Of a stretch of DNA of 64,000 nt, positions 24,557 to 33,604 are shown piece by piece (positions within the stretch are counted from its first letter, which is position 1; every line of letters starts with the position of its first letter). The notes below the pieces were generated by a model. The model was not told the origin of the DNA. It did no database searches and saw nothing but the letters and a program-made list of their open reading frames with translations. Position numbers and translations under genes: made by a program. This DNA is from Agapanthus africanus (Eukaryota > Streptophyta > Magnoliopsida > Asparagales > Amaryllidaceae): NCBI GenBank assembly GCA_030015575.1, contig JASDDO010000014.1, positions 170,719,911-170,783,910 on the forward strand, read 5' to 3'.

Positions 24557-25445
24557 TGGGGAAACAAATGCCCCCCCCACCGTTGCGCTCACATGGCTCA
24601 CACATGAGTGCAGCGGTGGCAGCATCTGTGCCCTTGGATCAACTCAGAAGTTGAAGAGGCGTTTCAATGCCTATAAATTGGACCTTTGATCTCTTAGATG
24701 ATTTTCATCTTCTTCTTGAGAATTATCTCTTCTGAGAATTTCATTCTCCCACAGAGCATAGCTCTCTTGTTTAAGAACCTTTTTAGAGTCAGAACTCTGT
24801 CAAAACTTAGGTAAAGTTTAAAACTTTTAATAAATTAGGGTTTCACCCATTAATCAGAGCCTTGCTCTTCATAGATCTTTGATATAAAGAAAACTCATTT
24901 AGGGTTTCATTAACAGAGCTTTACTCTCTTGAACCCATAGATCTTAAAGAGATCTTTTCTTGGGGTTTCTTAGCCCATGAACAGAGCTTTGCTCTTTTGA
25001 ATCATGTTGATTTGTTAATCTTTGATGAAGAACTCTTAAGAGTTTGTTCATGAATCTTGAAGATCCCAAAATTTTTTAATTTATAAAAATTAATTTTAAT
25101 TAATTCTTTTCTGATGGATTTTCCATCATCATTACACAGCCGGGCTCTTGAGGAATTTTATTCCTTCATGATCAGAGTTTGACAAGTGTCACTCTGTCAT
25201 AGAGCTTTGCTCTTAAAGAGAGATTTTCTAGGTTTCCCGAGGGATCTCTCATTTAATGAGAATTTTCCTGGGGATTTCCTTATTTAAATGACAGTCTCAT
25301 CAAATGATGAGACTGTTTTATTAATTGATGCATTGTCTTCTAGATTTTGTGGGTCCCGCTTTGGTCCCCTTTCCACCGCATTGCAGTGTGGTACAAATTT
25401 AAAGTACCAAGTGTCAGAATTTAAAATTAAATTATAGCACTGACA
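24557..25445 (-). repeat. Stem-loop-rich inner part of the Tat 3' LTR
   Basis: It carries many short inverted repeats with different arms: TGATGGA/TCCATCA (25112-25128), AGGAAT/ATTCCT (25151-25165), an 11-bp stem ACAGTCTCATC/GATGAGACTGT with loop AAAT (25292-25317), and repeated AGAGC-TTT-GCTCT words. On the minus strand a TATA-like TTTATAGG lies near 24670. No gene is seen. Confidence 0.65.
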
Positions 25446-25471
25446 GTTGACTTCTGTCCCCCTTTTTTGCA
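25446..25471 (-). other. Polypurine tract of the Tat element
   Basis: The minus strand reads GCAAAAAAGGGGGACAGAAG, then TCAAC before the proposed LTR start. The purine run is what RNase H spares to prime second-strand synthesis. The gap of a few bases to the TG end is larger than usual, so the LTR start may be slightly off. On the plus strand it reads as polypyrimidine followed by GCAG, directly before the PMD gene's ATG. Confidence 0.65.
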
Positions 25472-25477
25472 GGCGAC

Positions 25478-26219
25478 ATGTCTTTCGATACTTCGTTTCT
25501 GTTCGTCCGTTCAGAGGGAGGATTCCCTGAGGCACCTGTGGACCGGGAGGTTCTCGCGCTCATCAAAGACCATGACCCAGAACACAAAAAACTTCACTTG
25601 TAGGGTAGATGGTACGACCAGATTATCAGAGGTCGTCAAAGCTTCTCTTGTGCGACGCCTTCGGAGCGTATCTCGACGATCCCGTATGCAGATGCACCCC
25701 CAGTGAATTATGCCGTTGAGGTGGTTAATTAGACTTCGGAGGGTCTCCTTCAACCTTCGATCGCCGACGTACCCATGCATCCGCCGGCAGCTTTGGACAC
25801 CTTAGGGCGGCGCATATTCCAGGGTGAGTTGCGCCCTTGGGGACAGCCCTACAACATCGGGCTAACTCCCCGTCATCCGGCCGGGTACTTGCAGTGGGCC
25901 TGGTATATCTTGTCGGCGAAGAAATCGCAGCTGCTAAAGCTCGGCTTATACCCAGCGGTCTACACTTCGTTGTTCCAGTATTCTGCACCTCCCACATGGT
26001 GGATTAAGGCGTTTTTGGAGAAGTGGAACATCCTGACTCATACCTTCCTTCTATTGGATAGAGAGGTCTCCATCTCCTTAGAAGAATTCGCCGAGGTTTC
26101 TGGTCTACCGGTCAAGGGGAGCACTACGAGGAGCTGCTTCTTCCGGATGAATATGTTTTTGCCACCAAGCCAGTGGTGATGGGCCTCATGCCAGAGAACG
26201 CCATTCAGCACCAGTTCCC
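25478..26219 (+). pseudogene. Plant mobile domain (PMD) gene, 5' exon, antisense to the Tat element
   Basis: The ATG at 25478 opens MSFDTSFLFVRSEGG. The frame runs to GLPVKG with two nonsense codons (TAG at 25601-25603 and 25730-25732). The PMD signature is clear: PPTWWIKAFLEKW, ILTHTFLLLDREVSISLEEF and AEVSGLPVKG match the W-x(8)-W, THTFHL and LEDV-GLPV pattern of the family. A one-base loss in the G run at 26116-26119 shifts the frame; the next frame gives YEELLLPDEYVFATKP and PENAIQHQFP. The Athila-like element then interrupts it at 26220. PMD proteins are found both as host factors (MAIN/MAIL1 type, gene silencing) and inside transposons. Confidence 0.85.
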
Positions 26220-26702
26220 TGTTCATCACAAAATACTGCATTTTATACCGCCCATTCTTACGCTCGGTTGTTTATAGGTAGGTGCTTTTAATCCGTGTTT
26301 GTTACATATTTACAGAATACATGTTTCCGGTACAAATATTGCAAATCAAGATAAAATCTCCACAGTTACGCCAAAAGCAGAACATCTGTTGACAACAGAT
26401 AAAAGCCGGGTTCCGGTCATCCATATCCGCCCGGTGCCGAGTACCAGTTCCTGAGACAAGACATATGACAGTGGTCATTCGTGTCTGGGACAAGCACAGA
26501 GCACGAGAGGGGGCTGCACAAGAATCAATGGGTGCGCGGAGCTCGAGGGAGATAAAGTCAAAAGTAAAAGAAATGAGTGCAATCTTGGACTATAAATTCT
26601 GCTGATATTCTGGAAGACTTTTGTGCAGTATGAAGTTTTCAAACACAAGGAAAAGCCAAACCAGGGATCCCCACAAAACCACACAGCCCAACTCCACTAA
26701 TG

Positions 26703-26751
26703 GGCCGCGGATCCGCGGCCAATGAGGGGTATTGGCCGCGGATCCGCGGCC
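26703..26751 (+). promoter_or_regulatory. Double GC palindrome upstream of the TATA box
   Basis: Two copies of the 18-base palindrome GGCCGCGGATCCGCGGCC (26703-26720 and 26734-26751) are joined by AAT-GAGGGGT-ATT, so the whole is a 21-bp inverted repeat. It lies about 90 bases upstream of the TATA box. In the 3' LTR (about 32615-32663) the left copy has both CG sites changed to TG. Confidence 0.75.
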
Positions 26752-26842
26752 GTACAGTCTCTGCAGGGTGTCATTTTCTGAGGGGCAGTTTAGGTACTTC
26801 ATATTGTGGCAGATTCTTGCCCTAGATCTTCAACCCTCTGCC

Positions 26843-26850
26843 TATAAATA
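26843..26850 (+). promoter_or_regulatory. TATA box of the Athila-like LTR
   Basis: TATAAATA in context CTGCCTATAAATACAGCAG. It is repeated in the 3' LTR at 32754-32761, where it would fire toward the PMD exon. Confidence 0.65.
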
Positions 26851-27049
26851 CAGCAGAACTGAGCTCAACCAAGGGTCATTCTTTGTTCTCCATTCTTTTG
26901 TAGTTTTAGTTCTTTTTCTTCTTCTTCTTCATTCTTTTTCCATGAAAATTGTAGTGAGAGCTTTTTGAGTGGGAGATTAATGAAGATGAGGTTTTTGTAT
27001 CATTCTCTTGTGTTTCTTCTTCCCCTTGAGATTCTTGCTTTCTCTTGAT

Positions 27050-27193
27050 CATTCAACCTCTTCATTGAGCTTGAATGGTTAAGGGTTAGTTATTGATCTC
27101 AAGGGTCGTATTCTTTCATGGAATTAGCACTTCATTTCACATGCGTTCTCTACCCTTCCCTTGATCTTGCAACCTCTTGATTGAGCTTGCAAG
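27050..27193 (+). other. Two covarying hairpins in the LTR leader
   Basis: CATTCAA/TTGAATG (27050-27077) and CTTGCAA/TTGCAAG (27166-27193) have nearly identical 14-base loops (CCTCTT, C or G, ATTGAGC). Two stem pairs differ and both keep pairing. Both copies are kept in the 3' LTR. Confidence 0.7.
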
Positions 27194-27947
27194 TTTAAGG
27201 GTTGGCTATTGATCACATGCTTGTCTTGAGTCCTAGTTTCTTGTTCTTTTTATTGCTTATTTATTACTTGCTTTTTATTACCTTGCTTTACTTTCTTGCA
27301 ATTTATATTCATGCACTTTAATTACTTGTTTGTAATCTTTTCTTTTCTTTGTTCTTTTCTTTTTGTTCTCTCTTTTTGGTTCTTTCTTGTGAATGAATGT
27401 AATTATTATTGTTAAGAGAAAAATACGGTATTATAAGTTAACGTTTCTTTGCCCATTTCCTTTTCCCGTATTTTCCATTGAATTCCGCCCAAACCATACG
27501 CAAGCGCTCCGTTAGGCACCGTACCCTGACAAGGTAACGGTGATTCCTAACCGCGACCGGTTGCGTTCGGTTTGGCCGGAGGCGAAAGCAAGAGACAAGA
27601 ACGGAAGGACAAGGGTAAACAAGCCGGATTCCACGAATACCGCGCTTGAATCCCCTAATCCACGTTGTTGCCGATTGCTCTAGCTTCAATTGGTCAAGAC
27701 TCGGCTCAAAGGTTTTGAGTACGGATTTCTTTAGCTTACAATTTCGTATCTCTTTCTTAACAACTTCATACTTGCAAATAAATACACATAGGTTAGTCTT
27801 GAACAAACACATACAAATTCTTTATTGACTCGTCTAAGACAAGAAAGGACATACAACCATCTCCCTGTGGACCGACCCGTGCTCAACCGGCTAGCTGCAT
27901 AGCGACACCGTCTTGATTGCGGTTAACTTTAAATTCTTCCAATCAAA

Positions 27948-27965
27948 TGGCGCCGTTGCCGGGGA
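27948..27965 (+). other. Primer-binding site, Athila type
   Basis: TGGCGCCGTTGCCGGGGA, two bases after the LTR end. This is the PBS typical of the Athila lineage. Confidence 0.88.
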
Positions 27966-29025
27966 GACGGTAGCGTATTTTCTTTCTTGTTATTCGGGTT
28001 AATATTCTTTTTGTATATATATCTATAAAAAAAAAAATCTTTTTGTTTTTTTTTTGATCATTTTTGTGGGCAAGAGTGCAGATTTTTGCAGATTTGCAAA
28101 CTGCGATTGTGGGGAGCAAAGTGTACATTCAAGGTTAAGGTGATTACGAAGTACAGTGCCAAAGATCCGGGTAGTTTGACCCGCGCAAGCGAACTTTTCA
28201 AGCTTACCGGATTTGATTCAACGGGGGTTTCCTAACCCAAAACTTAACGGTACGTACTTTACTAACACCTTCTTCTCAAATCCGACGCATCCAATATACT
28301 ATTCTTTGCAGGATTCTTTGCAAGTTCGCTAGCAAACGCTAAAAATTGACTAACCCGTATTTGTTGCAGCGCCGCGCTTAAACTAAAAAACGATTGTTTG
28401 ATTCTTTATAGAATTTTTTTGAATTGCGCATTGCATACATTAATACGGACTTAAGGGCAAGCGAACCCCACAATATACGGTAAAGGATTTCATCACCTTT
28501 TCCGTGGCCCACAAATCACGAACTTGAGCATAACATTTACCCGCACAAAATTTAAAAGAAACTAGACTTTAAGCCTTAAGGACTTCGCGCTCACTAGGAG
28601 AAGTTAACTGTGTTTAGAACCTTGCTTAAAGGTATATTGTTTACGGGGTGTCTAGGAAAGTGTTAACGGCGAAACCGCCAAAAGAGAAAGGGTTATTTAA
28701 TTAAGGAACTTCGCGAAAGCGTTGGAAAACCTCCCCTTATCTCTGCACTTACCTGGCCTCGTGATCAGTGTATCTTGAGCCTGTTTCTCGACACAGTTTT
28801 ACTTCGACAATCAAGTTCTGGAGCAGGTCTAGTTGACCTAGGTGAACCCTAGAACGATTAGGTGTGTGGTATTTTTGTGTCGTGATTGTTTTTGTCAATA
28901 TTCTTTTTGTGTGTATATTTCATTCTTCTGTTAATATATAAACTAAAAAAAAAAATTAAAAAAAAAAATATCACATTCTTTTTCCCCTCCTTTTCTCGGC
29001 CTTTCTTTCTCTCTCTTTTCATATC
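27966..29025 (+). other. Leader of the Athila-like element
   Basis: About 1.06 kb of non-coding sequence between PBS and the ATG at 29026. It contains A- and T-runs near 28027 and 28945 and no frame of note. It could hold packaging signals, but nothing specific can be named. Confidence 0.6.
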
Positions 29026-30825
29026 ATGGGTACTCCACCTCGCAAAACTCTTGCCGAACTTTGGTACCCACAACCAGAAATTACTTCTTACGGTTCTTGC
29101 TTTGGCCGAACTTCGAACGACCCCTCCATGCCCAAAATTTCTTTGAAAGATCGGATAGACGCGTCTAGGACGAACAACTGGACCCCGCAATCCACTTCAT
29201 ATCAACCATTTCAAACATTCACCCCTTCTTGCGTTGATACCCCTTTTGAAAGTCCAGTTGTAGCCACAAGACCTATGTCTCTTGCTGAACGTATTGAACA
29301 ATCCCGTAGCCGATCTTTCACTCCTTTCACCACTTCAAATTCTTGGGATCAACAATTCCATTCACATTCTTATCCAAATGTTGATCCTGCTCCTGTCCAG
29401 CCATTCAATTCCTACCAATCCTACCCTACTTTCGCACCTTCCCTAGACATTGCATCAGAACCGCCATTTGGGAGTTTTCAGTATCCAAACAACTTTGAAT
29501 CTTTTCCTGAAACCCCTTCACAACCAATGTCTAGTCTAGAACAGTCCTTGGAAGACTTTAGGGTAGCGTCAAGCCAACAGATGATGGATTTGAATGCGTC
29601 CATGGCCGCTCTCATACAACCTACTGACCCGGTAGCTAGTTTCCAGCTAGCTCCAAATTTTCCAATGTATGATGAGGCAGTAGGACAGGCTGAGAATTTG
29701 AGTGGAGAAAGTGAGATGTATACCCTTCCAAATCAAACCTACCCATCTCAAATTGAATCCCACAACTCCTGTGTTGAAAGTCTATCAAGTGTCCCAAATG
29801 AATTATCAGTTGAAGAAAGAATGTTTAATGAGTTGTGCGACTTTGTAGTGTTTGATTTGCCAGATTATGAAGGGACCTTGCCAAGTGAAACCACACCCAA
29901 TCCTTTTGACCTCTACACCTCCATCTTAGAACCTGAATTGATTGAAATCCATGCTTTTGATAAGGTGTCTGAGAATATTGATTTTCACTTGATTGAGGAT
30001 ATTGACGCTGGGAATATTTTGGATGATGAACCCATAGATTTGGCTGAGTTTTTCTCTTCAAATCATCATCCCGAGTCATTAAATGTTTTTCCCGAACTTC
30101 ATATGCGTCTTGATATTGATGATAAAGGCATGGATGAGCTTAACTTTGAGGAGAATTCTGAGGATAGTTTTGAGGATGAACCAGTTATAATTGATGAGTC
30201 GGATTTTCCAATTCATCCTATCCCTTCCACTGACTGTGTACACCCTCCTGAACCTTTAACCGAGAACCTTCCTCAACCACTTCCCTCCATTCTTTCCATC
30301 GTTCCGACCTTGCAAGAAACCGTCTCACTTTCATTTACTGTGTCTGGTTTACCAAGTTCGGCGTACCCATGGCTTCTTACGAATCTTGAGGGATTCGACC
30401 CAATTTCTCGACGAGTAAATATATTAGCACAATCACTTTTCACACATCGGTCATCACAAATTGTGCTAATCTATTTACTCCATTTGCACCCTCAAGTTCG
30501 TATTCCACTTCTTTTTCCCTTCCGCCATTCTTCTTCCTCTCATATACCGAGACCGTATACCACTTCTATCTCCATACGGTCTCGCGTATTCTCCATCTCT
30601 TTTCTCTACGCCTTCTTTCACCAGCCACTGCTTTATCGAGATAAAATCTTTGAATGGTTGGTACTCACTTTTGGCCTGTGTAAGGCCTTGTATAGCTTGA
30701 TACTGTTCTCTTTCCCCCCTAATCCTGAACTTCAAACGCTTAACAGTGGAAACACTGTTTTACTTAAGTTTGGGGGGGACACTTTTTTGTATATACTTTT
30801 GTTTTCCTTTTTGTTTTGTATATAA
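29026..30825 (+). CDS. Unknown protein of the non-autonomous Athila-like element, 599 codons
   Basis: The start context ATCATGG is favourable and the frame is fully open. The N-terminus MGTPPRKTLAELWYPQPE is faintly like the start of Athila Gag (a TLxEL-type motif), but no capsid core, zinc knuckle, protease or RT motif follows. Residues about 30-180 are Ser/Pro/Gln-rich with repeated LxERIxxSR words (SLKDRIDASR, SLAERIEQSR). Residues about 200-430 are strongly acidic (DLPDYEG, DEPIDLAEFF, ENSEDSFEDEP). From about residue 463 the frame crosses strong inverted repeats and becomes hydrophobic or basic, so the true coding part may end before 30413. It may be a Gag-like or accessory protein; the function is unknown. 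Confidence 0.6.
   Translation: MGTPPRKTLAELWYPQPEITSYGSCFGRTSNDPSMPKISLKDRIDASRTNNWTPQSTSYQPFQTFTPSCVDTPFESPVVATRPMSLAERIEQSRSRSFTPFTTSNSWDQQFHSHSYPNVDPAPVQPFNSYQSYPTFAPSLDIASEPPFGSFQYPNNFESFPETPSQPMSSLEQSLEDFRVASSQQMMDLNASMAALIQPTDPVASFQLAPNFPMYDEAVGQAENLSGESEMYTLPNQTYPSQIESHNSCVESLSSVPNELSVEERMFNELCDFVVFDLPDYEGTLPSETTPNPFDLYTSILEPELIEIHAFDKVSENIDFHLIEDIDAGNILDDEPIDLAEFFSSNHHPESLNVFPELHMRLDIDDKGMDELNFEENSEDSFEDEPVIIDESDFPIHPIPSTDCVHPPEPLTENLPQPLPSILSIVPTLQETVSLSFTVSGLPSSAYPWLLTNLEGFDPISRRVNILAQSLFTHRSSQIVLIYLLHLHPQVRIPLLFPFRHSSSSHIPRPYTTSISIRSRVFSISFLYAFFHQPLLYRDKIFEWLVLTFGLCKALYSLILFSFPPNPELQTLNSGNTVLLKFGGDTFLYILLFSFLFCI
30413..30589 (+). other. Two long inverted repeats at the end of the frame
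   Basis: Arms of 20 bases (30413-30432 and 30461-30480) match with one mismatch around a 28-base spacer. A second pair, ATACCGAGACCGTAT (30544-30558) with 30574-30589, pairs with one bulged base. Both lie inside the open frame. Confidence 0.7.
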
Positions 30826-30907
30826 TTTGTTTTTAGGGAGCGCCGGCAATTTTGACCCTCTTGGTGTAGCCTGACAGTGAGGGCACTGTCAAGTTTAAGT
30901 TTGGGGG
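30742..30907 (+). repeat. Two hairpin-plus-PPT modules
   Basis: AACAGTG-GAAA-CACTGTT (30742-30759), then TTAAGTTTGGGGG (30764-30776). GACAGTG-AGGG-CACTGTC (30873-30890), then TTAAGTTTGGGGG (30895-30907). The first stem pair is A-T in one and G-C in the other. The same 13-mer is the true PPT at 32115-32127. Confidence 0.75.
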
Positions 30908-32092
30908 TGTGCTCGGTAAGCTTTCTTCCTTCGCATTCATTTGTATATTTTGCATTTGCATACCTTATTAAAAACCCATAAAAATCGAATAATTTTCCAA
31001 AAAAATATAAAAACTTTGTCGTCAAGTTAGCTAATAGGGTAACTTAGATCTTTATTCCGAAAGTTTAGTTGATATGATAAAAATAACTAAATTCTAGGTT
31101 TAGGAATTGAAAACCTTAAAAATAACCCTCATTCTGTCTAACTTTGGTAAGTATACGTCCTTACAATTTTTGAGTTCAGTTCTTGAGTTAAGTCAAGATG
31201 AGGGGAAAGTATTGAAGCTTTACTGAAGGATAAGTCTGAAAAATAGTTTCTTTTCTTGAGTTCAAATTTAGAAAGTATATACCCTACAAACTGCACGTAC
31301 ACGCACCTTGAAACTTGGGATAGTAGAGGATACCTAGAAATACTCTTGCCTGAAAGCCTAGTATGAAAGAAAAAACGGTATTTAAAGCTAAACACCAAAA
31401 GAGCATATTGAAAAATATATCCGGTCTTGAAAAAGAAAAAAAAAGAAAAAGAAAAAGAAAAAGAAAAAAATAGAATAAAGTCAAGACCTGGAAACTGCTA
31501 TTTACGCTTTAAGGTTCACACATTCAGTAATCGGTCATTAGTGCCTCAAGAAGCATTAATAGTCGCATGAAAGGTGTGTGAGCAAATCCGTCCATCCTTA
31601 ATGAAAAGAAGTAGTATTAGGTATTAGGGCAAGGGTATTATAGCTTGAATTGAATTCTTGAGTGTAGGGGTGCAAATATACACACACGTAGGGGTATACA
31701 ATCGATGTTTGAATAAAAGATAGAAATAAAGAATAAGACTTGTGTTTTCTGTAAAGTTGATAAAAATCCCTGATTTGAGGCCGCACTTTAGAAGGAAAAC
31801 TCAGGAGATCCAAGGTTAAATAGAAAGGAGGTGTGAAAAATAAGGGTTGGATATTTCTAACTTAGGATGATAGAGTTTCTAACGTAAATACTAAACTGTA
31901 GGAGTAGAATCAACATTAACTTATGACACTAGCTTGACGGGATTTTGTGGGTAGTATCCGCTGAAAACCCTCAGGAGACAACACTCCTCCTACTAGGGAC
32001 ACCTAGAGGTTTAACGGCTTGTTGCACGCGCTCAGTGCAATCGCGTTCCCTGCGAAAGTGCGGTTATCATTTTATTTTTTGTGAATAATTGG
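30908..32092 (+). other. 3' non-coding part of the Athila-like element
   Basis: About 1.2 kb with short frames only. It includes a purine-rich GAAAAAGAAAAA tract at 31432-31470. No gene or RNA family is recognised. Confidence 0.6.
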
Positions 32093-32131
32093 TTTTGCTC
32101 GGGACGAGCAAAAGTTAAGTTTGGGGGTATT
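32093..32131 (+). other. Stem-loop and polypurine tract before the 3' LTR
   Basis: TTTTGCTCG-GGA-CGAGCAAAA (32093-32113) is followed by TTAAGTTTGGGGG and TATT, then the LTR at 32132. A GCTCG...CGAGC stem just before a TTTGGGGG PPT is common in Athila-related plant elements. Confidence 0.8.
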
Positions 32132-33604
32132 TGTTCATCACAAAATACTGCATTTTATACCGCCCATTCTTACGCTCGGTTGTTTATAGGTAGGTGCTTT
32201 TAATCCGTGTTTGTTACATATTTACAGAATACAGGTTTCCGGTACAAATATTGCAAATCAAGATAAAATCTCCACAGTTACGCCAAAAGCAGAACATCTG
32301 TTGACAGCAGATAAAAGCCGGGTTCCGGTCATCCATATCCGCCCGGTGCCGAGTACCAGTTCCTGAGACAAGACATATGACAGTGGTCATTCGTGTCTGG
32401 AACAAGCACAGAGCACGAGAGGGGGCTGCACAAGAATCAATGGGTGCGCGGAGCTCGAGGGAGATAAAGTCAAAAGTAAAAGAAATGAGTGCAATCTTGG
32501 ACTATGAATTCTGCTGATATTCTGGAAGACTTTTGTGCAGTATGAAGTTTTCAAACACAAGGAAAAGCCAAACTAGGGATCCCCACAAAACCACACAGCC
32601 CAACTCCACTAATGGGCCGTGGATCCGTGGCCAATGAGGGGTATTGGCCGCGGATCCGCGGCCGTACAGTCTCTGCAGGGTGTCGTTTTCTGTGGGCAGT
32701 TTAGGTACATCATATTGTGGCAGATTCTTGCCCTAGATCTTCAACCCTCTGCCTATAAATACAGCAGAACTGTGCTCAACCAAGGGTCATTCTTTGTTCT
32801 CCATTCTTTTGTAGTTTTAGTTCTTTTTCTTCTTCTTCTTCATTCTTTTTCCATGAAAATTGTAGTGAGAGCTTTTTGAGTAGGAGATTAATGAAGATGA
32901 GGTTTTTATATCATTCTCTTATGTTTCTTCTTCCCCTTGAGATTCTTGCTTTCTCTTGATCATTCAACCTCTTCATTGAGCTTGAATGGTTAAGGGTTAG
33001 TTATTGATCTCAAGGGTCGTATTCTTTCATGGAATTAGCACTTCATTTCACATGCGTTCTCTACCCTTCCCTTGATCTTGCAACCTCTTGATTGAGCTTG
33101 CAAGTTTAAGGGTTGGCTATTGATCACATGCTTGTCTTGAGTCCTAGTTTCTTGTTCTTTTTATTGCTTATTTATTACTTGCTTTTTATTACCTTGCTTT
33201 ACTTTCTTGCAATTTATATTCATGCACTTTAATTACTTGTTTGTAATCTTTTCTTTTCTTTGTTCTTTTCTTTTTGTTCTCTCTTTTTGGTTCTTTCTTG
33301 TGAATGAATGTAATTATTATTGTTAAGAGAAAAATACGGTATTATAAGTTAACGTTTCTTTGCCCATTTCCTTTTCCCGTATTTTCCATTGAACTCCGCC
33401 CAAACCATACGCAAGCGCTCCGTTAGGCACCGTACCCTGACAAGGTAACGGTGATTCCTAACCGCGACCGGTTGCGTTCGGTTTGGCCGGAGGCGAAAGC
33501 AAGAGACAAGAACGGAAGGACAAGGGTAAACAAGCCGGATTCCACGAATACCGCGCTTGAATCCCCTAATCCACGTTGTTGCCGATTGCTCTAGCTTCAA
33601 TTGG
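32132..33604 (+). repeat. 3' LTR of the Athila-like element, 3'-truncated
   Basis: It aligns with 26220-27693 and stops at CTTCAATTGG. The last 252 bases, including the CA terminus, are absent. The PMD coding frame begins immediately at 33605, so a deletion removed the LTR end, the target duplication and possibly some PMD codons. Confidence 0.85.

Larger units (their letters stand above)
17775..25445 (-). repeat. 3' LTR of the minus-strand Tat element, split by a solo LTR
   Basis: The inner start on the minus strand is TGTCAGTGC at 25445, just after the PPT. The outer end is GGGAACA at 17775, matching GGGGAACA at the end of the plus-strand Tat 5' LTR (54138). Without the 20679-24556 insertion it is about 3.8 kb. 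The 17775-18700 part is strongly similar to 53240-54138 reversed. The remainder shares block order but not sequence detail with the other LTR, so most of the LTR is hypervariable. Confidence 0.75.
26220..27945 (+). repeat. 5' LTR of the Athila-like element
   Basis: It begins TGTTCATCAC and ends CCAATCA, two bases before the PBS. It is 1,726 bp. It contains a paired palindrome upstream of the TATA box, then a leader with two covarying hairpins. No genes are present. Confidence 0.88.
26220..33604 (+). mobile_element. Non-autonomous Athila-like LTR element inserted in the PMD gene
   Basis: The 5' LTR is 26220-27945, PBS 27948-27965, internal region 27966-32131, PPT module 32093-32131, and 3' LTR 32132-33604. 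The 3' LTR lacks its last 252 bases and meets the PMD exon directly. The internal region has no protease, RT, RNase H or integrase, only one 599-codon frame. Aligned LTR parts differ by about 15 substitutions and one or two indels over 1,473 bases by eye, so this is among the youngest insertions in the window. TTCCC at 26215-26219 would be the target duplication, but its partner was lost with the 3' end. Confidence 0.85.

Noticed and set aside
20674-24561. Exact target-site duplication for the solo LTR
   Set aside because: GGCGG and TGGGG flank it and do not match exactly, so no duplication is claimed.
33557-33604. Start codon at 33557 as the native start of the PMD protein
   Set aside because: These codons lie in the retrotransposon LTR; the native first exon with the PMD signature is at 25478-26219.
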